Assembly: GCA_037178675.1 (NCBI GenBank)
Contig: JAYMGJ010000183.1
Span: forward strand, 29,777 to 93,776
Source: Scleroderma bovista
Taxonomy: Eukaryota; Basidiomycota; Agaricomycetes; Boletales; Sclerodermataceae
Length of the DNA stretch: 64,000 nt
Direction of reading: 5' to 3'
Both the position numbers and the translations under genes were made by a program. A model generated the notes under the pieces. That model was not told the DNA's origin and made no database searches. It saw only the letters and a program-made list of their open reading frames with translations. Positions 1-11,431 of the stretch are shown here, one piece after another. Each line of letters begins with the position of its first letter. Position 1 is the stretch's first letter.

Positions 1-371
1 CGTTTATCTTCGGGCGTGCAGGGTATATCTTCGGCGCGTTCCTCGCATCGGGCATATTCCACAACGTCGTCGTGATCATGCTCAACGGCAACGTCGAGAT
101 GTGGTGCATGCTCCTCTCGTTCGGGATGTTGGCGGCTGGGATCATACTAGAGGACGTGTTTACATCGCTCACGGGACACAGAGTCGGCGGGTGGAAGGGG
201 TGGTTGTGGACCATGACGTGGTTGCTCATGTGGGGGAGCCTGATGGTGGATGGGTTTGCGAGGGCGGGCATGTTTGCGAGCTCGAACGCGTTGGATAGTG
301 CGTCTCCGGCGCGGGCCGTAGTGGAACGCTATGTGTCTGGTTTTGATAAATGGTTGCGTTCATTTGCTTGA
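1..371 (+). CDS. Wax-synthase-like MBOAT acyltransferase, C-terminal part (WS-A, cut by window start)
   Basis: The frame is open from base 3 to a stop at 369-371. It matches the C-terminal 120 or so residues of the three complete paralogues in this window almost residue for residue. The conserved segment LASGIFHN carries the histidine expected to be catalytic in MBOAT_2/wax-synthase proteins. It is followed by membrane segments and the Gly/Trp-rich GGWKGWLW motif. The family moves an acyl group onto an alcohol, sterol or terpenoid acceptor at the ER membrane; the acceptor here cannot be told. The rest of the gene lies upstream of the window. No break is seen in the visible part. It lies on the same strand as WS-B and WS-C, which fits tandem duplication. 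Confidence 0.85.
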   Translation, partial: FIFGRAGYIFGAFLASGIFHNVVVIMLNGNVEMWCMLLSFGMLAAGIILEDVFTSLTGHRVGGWKGWLWTMTWLLMWGSLMVDGFARAGMFASSNALDSASPARAVVERYVSGFDKWLRSFA

Positions 372-3099
372 TATTCCGTAGGTTCCCGAGCTAGACTCGT
401 CGACTGAAGGATCTGCATGTTGTAATAGAGATGAATAATTGATTCTTCCATTCAATGAACCGATAATGACACGATGGTCATCTCGCCTGAAGCCTCGCTT
501 TTCCCCAGCCCAACCTTCTACAGCACATCACTTGCTATATCCCTGCGCTACCACAGGTTGGTTTGTACAGAAACTATACGTTTCTGAGCGAGTCAGGCCT
601 CGGGACCAGTCATCTATGATTCAAACCATTTGTCTTTACCACTAATGACATTTCCTGTCTCGACTGCCGTGGCAATGTCCATCTTAAGCTCTGGGACACT
701 GGTCGAAATTCCCAGGAACAAGGAGACTGTGAATCACCCAAGATGTAAGATGCACTTACCACTGTCGGAGGGCTGGCCCAGCATAGACGATCAGCTCGAC
801 TGCTGGGGAATGCTTGAGTCAGAATGAGTGTGGACGTCACAATGCAGAGCACTTGAACTTCGAACAAAACCAACTGCCGTCGGCTTAATATAGGTGATGA
901 ACTCATCTTCTTTCTGCAGGTAATCGTTGTCACTGACGATGCTCTACAAACAAAGAGGACCGCCCTCAGTCACCCTCTCCATATGCCACATTCCTGAAGC
1001 GGCGCCGTCGATATAGTACTTCAGGTGAGTTCTTCCTTAGTTTTTCTGTGTAATTGCCGTCACCATGTTCTACAGACATCCCGTCAAGGTCAGTCTCCCT
1101 GAATGAAGGGAGAATACGCAGTCTTTCTTAGTATTCGAAGGTGCAAAGATAACTAAGGAGTTGTGGCGATAATGAACACGAGATAGAGCTGTCACCTTGC
1201 TTGACATTGGACGAGCTGAGATATCGAAAAGCCACCTACAACCAATGACAGAAAAATTGGGAATCATGGAAGCCTAATTGCTGGTAATCACATTGTCAAA
1301 GTAACAAGTCCAGCTTTCGCTACACCTGAGTCTTTTGCCGCCTACCCATTGTCTTTTGGTCTCTGCCAGTGCCTTCAGCCAGTGAGTGGTAATGGCCCCT
1401 CTCATTCCCCCTAATATACTACTACCCTCCTTTGAATGAGAATTCACTTATAGTGCTCGAGATCGAGCTGCCCAAACGATGGAGAGCGACTCACCAGGGA
1501 AAATAGACGAAATGCTCAAGATTTGGCGCAATGATTGCGACCAAGGACCGACGGATCGCCTTGAGATCGAGGATGAGTTCATTCAGATGGGGAAAAAAGA
1601 TACTTATGGTACCAGACCTTAGCTTGCACAAAATAGGCGGTGACTAGGTGACGCGCACCATAGCTGCAACTGCCGAGGCAATAATGCTCAGTAGAAGCTT
1701 TCTGGAGTACAGCACCAAGTTCGGCCATGTGCACTGGAAGGTATGTGACAATATTTCGACAAACCAAGGCCAACCTTGCAGACCTGATCATGATGATGGG
1801 ATCCCAACGTGTTGATCGGCCGCGCCTGCCATGATGAAATGGGCAACCGTCGCCATTGTCGACACCAAATATATAGCTGATTCAGGAAATATCAAGGAAC
1901 CGACGTGGATCTTGGCATCCTGATAGCATCAACAAAACAGCATTTTCAAGATCCGTGAAGTTGGCCTGCCATCCCTGGGCGATAAGACGGAATACGAAAA
2001 CATTCCACTATGAGGGTGGTAGCAGCGGGAATAACGTGCACCTTTGCTTATCCCTCCGTGGCGGTCCACGCCGAAAATGTCCACGCCAAGGCAACGTCAT
2101 TGTGGAGGTCGAGAGGGGGGTACATGAACCTTGCTCACTCCCTGACTTGAGAATATCGGGTTTAGTACTAGCGCATCGCGTTATGATTCCTTGATAAGTC
2201 CTTAGTGTGTGGCCCATTTGCCAGATATTAGGAAGAGTCCGCTGCTTGCGTGACATCATCATTTTAATACTTGGTAAGTTCAAAATCCGCAAAATTACCT
2301 GCATGTATGAGCACGACGGAGAGAGAGCGAATTCTATATTTCTATACCGCTACAAACAACCATCGTGCTAAGTCGCTGTGCCAGATGGCCATGTACTTTG
2401 GACAATGATAGTATCATATACTGACTGTTTGTAGGTTATCGATGCAGGGAATTTTGTTGGGTACCGGGGGTGACTCGTTGGTGCGAGGGTGATAGATATG
2501 GCCTGCAAAAAGGTGCGAGTTAGTATGGTGGGTATATTACATTGGGGGTATTTGGGGTGTGGTAAGGGATTGTTGTTTTTGAACTCGTTAGTAGTGCGGA
2601 GGAATTCCACCAAGGCTTCGGTGCTGTATTTGGTGCCGAGTACTAGGTTTGAGGTATGGAGATGCAAATGGCAGCCTCCATTAGGAAGTGACATGCTGCG
2701 AAACTCGCCCAAACGCTCACGGTGGCTCTATTAAGTGCAAGAGGCTGTTCAACAGCTATTCTTGTTGGTTGCTTGTGCAGATCAGTTGTAATAGACACCA
2801 AGGATTGAGCTCACCAAGCGGGCCGTTGATTCGGCGCCCCGATTCTTCAATGGAAATTCGGCACTTCGAGTTGCATCAATCTCTAGCTTCACATCTTCTT
2901 GCTCACCCTGGCACAGCAGCAAAAATAATGCACTCTATCTCAGTCGTCACTTTACGTGGAATCGGAATCTGTACCATCATATCGAAGAAACAAGCGCACT
3001 CGCCTTCTGTTTAAAAACCCCTACTGGCGAGATGAATACTCTCCACTGGCGAAGGGTCCCAACTTCTTCAGCTTTATAGCCAAAGCAAATGGCCACAAA
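372..3099. other. Gene-poor interval between WS-A and the hydrophobin
   Basis: All open frames here are shorter than about 115 codons, overlap one another on opposite strands and lack recognisable domains. I see no convincing gene, repeat or RNA gene. The last few hundred bases presumably hold the promoter of the hydrophobin-like gene. Confidence 0.4.
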
Positions 3100-3575
3100 A
3101 TGTTCACTCACGCATCTGCTCTCCTCTTGTCAGTTGTGGCCTTTTCTTCCCTCGTTGCAGCCACCCCAGGGTCCGTCGCACGCGGTAGTGGTCCCAACTG
3201 TTCCGACGGCAGTAGTATGCAACAGACCTACGAGGTGCGTGCTAGGCCTCTGCACGTGATTGGTCTTTTTTCTGGCAGTGAACATTGATCAGTGCACTCT
3301 ACGTTCGCAAAACAACCCAGAGACCATCAGCTTTCTCGGGGGCCTCTTCGATGTTGTACTTAACATTGGCGACACGGGTGGTCTCTTGGGTCTCGCGTGC
3401 TCGCCGATCTCCGTCACCGGTATCGGCAGTGGTGCTATCTGCAATTCGGAACTCGTCTGCTGCACAGGCCCTGGCTATCAAGCATTGGTGAGTCATTCAT
3501 CTTCGAGACCGAAAGCTGACCAAATGTGCTCCATAGAACGGCACTACCTTGGACACTGATTACATCAACTTGTGA
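3100..3575 (+). CDS. Hydrophobin-like secreted protein lacking part of the cysteine set
   Basis: Three exons (3100-3234, 3293-3487, 3537-3575) joined by GT-AG introns of 58 and 49 nt, both phase 0, give a 122-residue protein, the usual class I hydrophobin size. Residues 1-22 form a signal peptide ending near VAAT. The core LLGLACSPISV, a Cys about 13 residues on and the doublet LVCC match hydrophobin Cys4 to Cys7. Hydrophobins self-assemble on hyphal surfaces and need eight cysteines in four disulfides. Here the first Cys-Cys doublet is replaced around MQQTYEC, leaving one Cys, and the last Cys near the C terminus is absent (the protein ends TDYINL). It is either a diverged hydrophobin-like protein or a gene losing function. 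The splice signals are intact and no stop interrupts it. Confidence 0.75.
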
Positions 3576-4079
3576 AGGAGGCTGGAGGACATTTTTTGAG
3601 CTTATGATATTATCTTGTGACGCCCTGCGATGTCTAGTGACGTCTTGTGATATAACGCTAACGATCTTTCTCTATTGCCAGGGCTAAATTTGGATTACCT
3701 TGTTTTGACCAGAAAATAGCGCCGTCATAGACAGCAGGCACCTTGCCCAGACAACCACATGTAATGAACATTTATAGTACTGCTACACGGTTGAACTGAC
3801 TCTCAATAATGTAGGATTATAGCGGAACAACGAAGGCATATGCAGGATTTATAGACTACCAAACGCTATGAGATTTTATAGTATCACTACACAAAGCGTC
3901 TCTCAATCCCCGACTCCCACGGTAGTGGGGGGACCTCCCTTAGATGGGGTTTTTATGTCGTGGGAAACCCATCTGAGAGACCAACCATCCGCACCGGGAT
4001 TTTTGATCAAGTGTCTACCAGCACCTTGAAGGTGAAGTACAACGACGAATTTTATCTGTATATTGTTATTTTATACATG
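3576..4079. other. Intergenic spacer with a nested inverted repeat
   Basis: No gene is seen between the convergent hydrophobin and DUF6533-type genes. The arms GTCTCTCA (3898-3905) and TGAGAGAC (3974-3981) are perfect complements. They enclose further complementary blocks: AGATGGG with CCCATCT, and CCCAC with GTGGG. The segment could fold into a branched hairpin. Confidence 0.5.
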
Positions 4080-5590
4080 TCAAACAATGTGACTATCTTC
4101 CCCTCTCCAGGATCCATCCTGAACTACAAATGCACTCATTGTGCGACTGGGGACTGAGGTTGAACACTGAGAAGAAGCCGCCTCTCGGATTGAAAGAATA
4201 AGGCGACAACCAGCACATATTGTAATTGGTCCACCAAAGGGGAGACTCTGTGCCAACCATTCAACCTTCAAGCTCGCAGTGTTATTCAGAAATAGAACAA
4301 ATGTGACCAGCGGACTGCATCTTATAATCAAATCTTATCCAACAATGATATGGGAATTCTCACCAAACAAAGTATATGACATTTCCATGGATCAGAGAAT
4401 CGACTAGTTGTGGTATGTTAAACCTCGCCGATTGGGAACGATATTGCTGCCTAGAATGCTTGATACCAGCCCAGACAGCAAGTAAAGCCAAAATAGTCTC
4501 GAAAGTGAAAGAAGGGACCCATAGGTATTCACTATATGCTGTGGTGTCCTGACTGACACACAGTCCTATGTCATGATAGTAGTATTCTGTAATGTAGACG
4601 TTCTCAGCAAATGTTTCTGCAGCAAAGGTCAGAAGCTGAGACAGTGAAAGTCTTGATGAAAGCCGATGACGTACCATTGCTGAAAAGGCTGTCTGAGATC
4701 AAAATCCAGAGCAAGATACCGACCTCTGCGACAAAAAATGTCACCATATAAACCAGGAGTCTCTTCGAGCCATGATAAAGGGCATAAAGGCGCATCTGTA
4801 GGATCACTGTGATAAATTCAGCAAGACTGCACTGGATCGTGGCATTGAGATAGTGCCTTGTACTGCCCACACAACAATCAAATGCGCCCAGGATTCAGTT
4901 CCGAAGAGGAATTTGCCTATAATTTTGTTAATAGAGCTAAATTGTAAGGGATAACCACGTACAACTAGACAATCATACCGGAATATTTGGAGGTCAGTGG
5001 CACAACTTCAGATTAAAAAACATCGTACGTCTATCATGCCTTAGCTGGTACAACCACTGCATGATGTTTATTTTGAACTTACTTTGACTGTCGATCCAAT
5101 GGGTATTACTTCACTGATCATCAACATCGTGAATACAAAAAAGATTGTCCTACGCACAGACAATGGTAGCCCTAGTATGAGTGGAATACAAATATCAGTG
5201 CACAGTGCATCATATAGCAAAGGGGTAACTTACAGGTTGTAAAACGTTCCGAAGTACCGAACCTACGTCAACTTGCGGTCAGAAGTTGACAATGTCATAT
5301 AAACTAAAGGAAATCGCACGAATATATACAATGCGGAGGTCAGATTCCAACGGTACTTCTTTACCGCCATATCAGCTTCACGCAAAATCGACACAATAAA
5401 AGAAATACCCAAATATGCTCAATCTGAGAATGGAAAATGGGGTCAGAGAAGCAGGATCGACAACAATACTGATTAGTAGTACGTGCCTCTTGATCTAGGG
5501 TCAGAACTAATGCATTACATTGTCAATAATCCATTTCCAGTAAGCCACACGCGTATTTTGCCTCACAAAATTCATAGAACAAGAACACAC
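4080..5590 (-). CDS. DUF6533-type multi-pass membrane protein
   Basis: Reading leftwards, several short exons carry the marks of this large Agaricomycete family. There is an N-terminal LTLDQE element near 5500. The core MRLYALYHGSKRLL follows near 4800, then a hydrophobic helix. An outer-loop segment comes next, then another helix ending in LIHGNVIYFVW. Last is a C-terminal GCRLILSIREAA element before the tail, with the stop at 4080-4082. Members have about seven predicted helices and no established function; they are often compared with receptors. Exon borders were placed only approximately, and the start codon lies near 5590 but is not fixed. A relative lies on the + strand at about 22955-24532. 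I saw no inactivating change in the readable exons, but the 5' half is less certain. Confidence 0.55.
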
Positions 5591-5599
5591 CAACTGCCA

Positions 5600-8017
5600 C
5601 TACAGTAGTAGTAGTACTTCAGCGCCGAACTTTGTAACAAATGGGCACACCCACAGTAAGTCTGCATTGACATCTGGTATGCTACTATTAGCACTTCCAA
5701 GGGACCAAGTTGGTCTGCTGGAATTGGAGACCCAACCACTGTTGCCATAACAGTTTGCAGCTAGCAAATGATGTGTTCCTCTGGAAGGGTAGGGACAGTC
5801 TGAAACAAACAAAGTTGGGTGGTCAAATCACGAGAACCATTGCAGTCCTTTATCTTACATCTTGCACATCTTGATCGAAGCACAGCAAGTCCATTATGTG
5901 ACCGTAGCAATGGTCATCGCCTAATTATATAATTCATCTCATTTCTCGCCGTCCCTTCCTACCCCCGCATCTGAAGATCTGATGTTCTGGTGTAATATAT
6001 CTCCGACGGCAGGTTATGTACATACCTTGGCAAGGTTTACCTCAACCCAATATTTTTGAGAAAGTGCAAGCCCCTGGTGTGGCAAAAACCGAAAGCGTAG
6101 TCATTGATCCGATCACCTTGGACCTTACAAACTTCCTGAAAAGTCGATCAAGCGTCAAACACAATGATTGAATGGTTATTAGTAGTTATTTATTTTGCTT
6201 TGCGAACTGTTACGAGTTTCCATTTTCCGTGCACGCTGCGTAGTTACATAATATCAAATGGCCAGTGACTACTGTAGTGCGACGACGACTGAATGCACCC
6301 ACCCACGCAAGGTAATATCGGACTGACGACAACGATGACAACCACCCTGCATACGCACGAGGTTTCGCCTATAAATTTTCCGTGTCAATGTTGACGTCCA
6401 ATGGTCCAGTACGCCAGTGCACACTGCACACGCACTGGCACTCTCCAGTCAGCCGCGTTCCCTCAACTCGACGGTACCGCAGCTCATTGTGCCGCATCCT
6501 CGTCGATCGCCATCGCCATCGCCAGCCGCCCTCAATGCCCGTCGCAATCGCTTCGTCTGTACCCAACGTTGCGCCTTGCTTGGCTCTCAACTCGTTTGAA
6601 GACAAATATTTGACTCGGGCTGATTCTCCAGGACTTCAACTGGCGCGTTCCCCGGTACGTATACGTCGTGCCGACTCGGGCTGCTCAATATTGAGTCCAA
6701 TAGGTGAGTTATGCGTTTTCGAACCGTTTCGGCGCCTTCTGATATTCTTCGCGCCGTTTTCAGCCATTTTCACGTTCTCTGTAACGCTTTGCACGTCCGT
6801 GTACGTATCCCCACACCAGTCGTCTTCTTCGCCCTCCGTCTCGTCACCGCCGCCTTGAATGACGACCATCAACTGGTTTCAGTACTAACCAGGCGAAGTC
6901 TTCTCAATTAATTTGCAATTGGATCCTGCGAAGGGGAAAGGGCGCGAAAGGACCCTTGATCATGCGAGCGAGGGCTGAACTTCGGTGAAACTACGGGTGA
7001 GTGACAATCACTGCGGAATATTTTCGACAAAGATGGCGCAGGACTTGCGTTTATTGACTCATTGGGCGGGCACGCCACCTATGGGTGCTATTACTTTGTT
7101 GTTAACACACTACACGTGACGGTGCCTGCGCCCGGAAGGAGTCTGAAATAGCAATCGACTCGTGAATGTCAAAGTCTTCATGCCACCTAGAGCCAGGCGG
7201 GCACTGGCAGGAGGGCGATTCGATGCGTGCTTTTTCATTGCAGGTAGTTCGAGCTAACAACTGTTATTTTCGTGCCATAGACAGAGGCAAAGATATGATA
7301 CCACGGGCAGTTAACGACTCAGGTGTTCCGAGTAGTAGTAGAAACCCTCTGGGGTAACGGATGGGAATACAAACCAGAATGCCAATTCCTCGAGATTGTA
7401 CGTCCCTCTCACTCTACGACGAAATGTTGTCACTCGTGACATGCACACCACACAGTACAACAAAATCATCCATGCCCTTCTTGGAAAAGGCGAATTAGAT
7501 CAGAGGAGGCACGACATCAAACACGAAAGGTTGCACGGCTCCATATCTTCTACATGCATAGCAAACATCACTGTCTGTCCCCTCTCTCCACACCTAATCA
7601 AGTTACTACACGTATGACGCAACATAGGACAAGAAGTCCTCAGCTAATTGATTCTTGCCGCAAAGTTGCAGCAACACTCATTAACACTCATTCCTGCTGC
7701 AGGTGACAAGGAGAGGCTGAGGGAAATACAGAACATTATTAAGAGTAAGTTGAGTGCATTGGGATGGAGATAAGAGGGAGAGGGAGTAAAGAGGAGCTGG
7801 GCTGACAAGAGTACAGGAATTGAAAGGTGAGTCACTTTTCGGGGATTGTTCTTTGTTGTGCGTCTTGCCTTCCTGTGTCCTGTCTCTACCTGTTTCCTGC
7901 TGTCCAAATGTGTCCACATTCGTCTGGTACTCAATCTGAGTTTCAATCTTTCCTTCTTCGTCGTACGAAGTTGATGGACGTTCACACTGACGAATGAGCT
8001 CGCGATCCCATAAGTGA
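5600..8017. other. Intergenic region upstream of the retroelement
   Basis: Open frames around 6382-6911 exist on both strands and look like low-complexity, CG-rich sequence (for example repeated CATCGC units near 6508-6525) rather than a gene. I found no domain, tRNA or clear repeat. Further frames at 7396-7985 are equally unsupported. Confidence 0.35.
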
Positions 8018-8165
8018 GAACAGGGCCTTTGCAGCGATCACGTGAGTCTTAGATAATCTAGTCTTAGATTATCGCGCGAGTCCCTATCCCACTTTCTCCT
8101 GTCTTCTTCCTCTCAGTTCGTGTAGACTTTACGCATACACGCATACATCCATTCACCGCTTTCTG

Positions 8166-9344
8166 ATGTCTACACTTCCTTCTGGCGTTGCTCTAAATCC
8201 TCCTACGGACTCTCCTACTGTTCCTTTACCCTCCGGTCAGATCCCCTCTCCTGGAGATGTTACCTTTGATTTTGGGGCAGACGAACCTATACGCTCTCCC
8301 CCCCGTCGCCCTCGCTCTCCATCGCCCTCCCTCACCCCGTCCGAACGTGTTTTAGCCGCATATATGCAACTTTCTCCTTTTTCCAAGGAGAAAGTCGGCT
8401 CTCTCCTCGCCAAGGACTTTGCTGCTTTGACGCATTGGTCCAAGTCCAAGCTTTACCTCCCCTTTAATCTCGATGAAGACGCTCCCATCATTACTCCCGA
8501 CGCTAAGTCTCTTCCTATCTTGAATTTGATAGACGACCTTGCCGATTCTGGCTTTCACGTTCCCCTTTCACTTTTTACATACGATTCTCTTTATAAGCTT
8601 CAGAATCAACCCCTTTCAGTTAAAACGGTTAAGGTTCATCACCGTGGCCAGAACGTTCATATTTTAGATATTAGTCATTTCCCTGTCGAGTCTGACCTCT
8701 CCCCTTTGGATTGGTACTCGGCCTGGGAACGTCTCCTTGATTGGATTGGCCGCCGTGAGGGTCACATTCGTAAACGCATGTGGTCTTGTCATTTTCGCTT
8801 TCTCGCTCGCAAGCACAAATTTGCCGAAAATTTCAGTGCCATCCTTGCCTTTGACATTGAGATTCGTTCGGCGTGTGCCTCGGACTCAGACTCCTCCATC
8901 TCTATGGATCAATACCAGGCGCGTTTCTTTCAGCTACAGATGGAACATCTTCGTTCCTCTGTCCCGTCCGAGGCCACTTCTTCTTCCTTGGACAAGCAAG
9001 CCTCTCGTTCCCAGCGTCCTACTCCATATGACCGCAAGCCGCGTAAGGACGCCACCGATGATTCCTTTCGTGGCAATCAGCGTTCAACTCCCATCTGCCT
9101 CATATGTCAACGCTCAGGTCACAAAGTCAACCAATGCAATGAAGAGGTCACGCAGAAAGGAGCACAAACATTTGCGAAATGTCGCGATGGTCGCCTCGTT
9201 AGGAAGGACAACAACAACCCAATCTGTTTTCCCTTTCAACTCGCCACCGCCAAACGTCCCTGCCGCGACAACCATCCAGATCAGCACGTCTGTGCTACCT
9301 GTGGTTCTTGCGACCACGGCGCCTCCAATCATAAGGCCACTTGA
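8166..9344 (+). CDS. Gag-like ORF1 of the Ngaro/DIRS-like element
   Basis: A 392-codon open frame. Residues 1-60 are rich in Pro and Ser. The middle is basic and aromatic, with a WYSAWERLLDWIGRREGHIRKR stretch that recurs in ORF1 of this element class as I know it. Near the C terminus are a zinc-knuckle-like CLICQRSGHKVNQC and a second Cys/His cluster, HVCATCGSCDHGA. These probably bind the element RNA in a particle. The frame overlaps the likely start of the RT frame, which is in a different frame (first ATG at 9139), so translation of ORF2 needs re-initiation, frameshifting or splicing. No stop interrupts ORF1. Confidence 0.75.
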   Translation: MSTLPSGVALNPPTDSPTVPLPSGQIPSPGDVTFDFGADEPIRSPPRRPRSPSPSLTPSERVLAAYMQLSPFSKEKVGSLLAKDFAALTHWSKSKLYLPFNLDEDAPIITPDAKSLPILNLIDDLADSGFHVPLSLFTYDSLYKLQNQPLSVKTVKVHHRGQNVHILDISHFPVESDLSPLDWYSAWERLLDWIGRREGHIRKRMWSCHFRFLARKHKFAENFSAILAFDIEIRSACASDSDSSISMDQYQARFFQLQMEHLRSSVPSEATSSSLDKQASRSQRPTPYDRKPRKDATDDSFRGNQRSTPICLICQRSGHKVNQCNEEVTQKGAQTFAKCRDGRLVRKDNNNPICFPFQLATAKRPCRDNHPDQHVCATCGSCDHGASNHKAT

Positions 9345-11431
9345 TTCTCTTTCCCTTCCCTTTTTACGCGTCTCTGACATTTTCTCCCCTCGTCACGTCT
9401 TCATTAATCGCCTCTCTATTTCTACCTCTCCATACGATAACGACCTGGACTTCTCGCTTATCACTACTCCTTATTCTGCTTCTGCATTTGATCATTCTCT
9501 ATGCACCTTTAGTTTATTAAATCAATATCCTGAACTTGTTGCCAAACTTTCTCACGGCTTCCCCATTGGTCACATTACTCCATTGTCTAATTCCCTTATT
9601 CCGCCTAATCATCCCAACATCGTCGATTATCACGAAGACATCCGTGCTTACATCCTCAACGAACTTCGTCTTGGCCGTTTTGCCGGCCCTTTCACCCCCC
9701 TTCAGCTTTCTTCCAAGATCGGTCCCTTCCGCTCTTCTCCTTTTCAAATTGTCGCCAAGCCTGGTATCAACGGTGCTCCTCCCAAAATTCGGGTCTGCCG
9801 CAATCTCTCTCACAAAGGCTCGTCCGGCCTTTCCGTCAACGACAAGATCAACTCCGATGATTTCCCCACTCGTTGGGGGTCTGCGGAGCTCACTGCCTTC
9901 ATTGTGAGTTTACTTTTCTCTTGCGCTCTTTTGCTTTACTAGTGCGGATGTTCTTTGCCGGATGGAGCTCCTCCTTTGGACTCCTGAACGTTTGAAGACA
10001 CACATTTAGTATTTCTTCCTGGGTCTGCTCCCGCTGTTGGGCGTATCCTTTCCCAACCGACCCCTTCTCCTTTTCCCTCTCGCTTCACACCTCACATCTC
10101 CCACCCTCTGCTCAGCTGGGCACTTCCTTTCTCTTATCACATCTTCTCGCTTCGCGCCTCCCTGTCGCGTCCTTTCTTTATCCTTCTTAATCCTTTGCTA
10201 TGCTTGTTTCCAGGTCGCTCATGCTCCCCCTGGTTCACAAGCGGCTTCTCTCGATATCGAAGCCGCATATCGCGGCATTCCCATCCTCCCTGATCACAAG
10301 CGCTTTCTCATCGTCATGTTTGACGATCTCCTCTATCTCGATCATGTCCTCCCCTTCGGCCTCACCTCTGCTTCTGGTCTACAAGGTGAAGTGGCAGATG
10401 CCATTGTCGACATCTGGGATGCTAAAGGTGTTGGCCCCACTCTCAAGTGGGTCGACGATTTCTGCCTTTTCCGCTCTCCCTCTCCTACCGGTTTATTCCT
10501 CGGCATTTGCAATGGTGAAGTTTACCGCTACAATTACGACCTTGAGCATGCCAAGTCTCTCATCGCTGACCTTGGCACTCCTTGGCACAAAGAGAAGGGT
10601 CAGCCCTTCGATGATTCCGTCGAATACATCGGTTTCCTGTGGAACATTCCACGCAAGTCTGTTGCTCTTATCGAATCGAAGCGTATTAAATACCTTTCTC
10701 GCTTGAGCCTCTTTCTTTCATCGCATCATTCCTCCCGTGTTTTTAAACGCGATGCTGAGAAGGTAGCCGGCACCCTCAACCACATTTCTTTCGTCTTTCC
10801 CTTTGCGCGTTCATTCCTCTCCCCTCTTTACCAGTGGATTGCTGAATTCCCGGACGAGCACAAGCCACGCTTCATGAGGCCATCCGTCATCTCTGACTTG
10901 AGATGGTGGCTTTCACTTTTGTCCTCTCCCCAACCACCTCTTTCTGTCGTGCTTCCCCCTCCGCCCTTAGATCTTCAGATCTGGGTCAATGCCTCTTCTG
11001 ACTTTGGCATCGGAATCTTGTTTGACGGCTTCTGGGCGGCTTGGCATCTTATCCCTGACTGGCGCGGCCCTAGTCGCGACATTGGCTGGTTAGAATCTCT
11101 CGCCATTGAGCTCGCTGCCATCGCTATTATCTCTCAAGGTGCGCGCCATTCCCGCTATCTCATTCGAAGTGACAACGAGGGTGCCATTGCCTCCTTTCGG
11201 AAAGGCCGCTCCCGCAATTTTATGTCCAATCTCTGCATCCGTCACACGGCTCTTATCACACATGAGGCTTCGGTCTCTTTAGATTTCCTTTACGTGCCTT
11301 CTGCCGAGAACTTGGCGGATCCCATTTCACGGGGTTCCTTTCCTTCCCCCACTCTCGCTCTCCCGAATCCTCCCGCTCTCCCCTCCTCTGTCGCTCCCTT
11401 CTTCCTTCATGGCTGCTCTGTCAGTCATTGA
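9139..11431 (+). CDS. Reverse transcriptase-RNase H (ORF2) with one intron
   Basis: Exon 1 runs to 9903 and exon 2 from 10214 to the stop at 11429-11431. The 310-nt spacer 9904-10213 starts GTGAGT and ends CCAG, and removing it joins TAFI to VAHAPPG in phase 0, which restores the RT fold. RT motif A is SLDIEAAYR, and the catalytic box is WVDDF. RNase H follows from about 10980 with LIRSDNEGAI and a C-terminal ENLADPISRG. The first RNase H acidic position reads WVNAS, whereas I expect WVDAS in this family, so RNase H may be dead. The start codon is uncertain because exon 1 is open further upstream inside Gag. The recombinase ORF overlaps its last 23 nt. Confidence 0.75.
9904..10213 (+). other. 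Candidate spliceosomal intron inside the RT gene
   Basis: The boundaries are ATT|GTGAGT and TTTCCAG|GTC. The 310-nt segment contains in-frame stops and interrupts the RT between the LTAFI segment and AHAPPG, which lie next to each other in related elements as I know them. Its removal keeps phase 0. It is longer than the 45-70 nt introns of the host genes in this window. Confidence 0.7.

Noticed and set aside
6382..6911. Overlapping open frames of up to 158 codons
   Set aside because: Simple CATCGC-type sequence, His/Arg/Ser-rich products, open on both strands, no domain or splice evidence.
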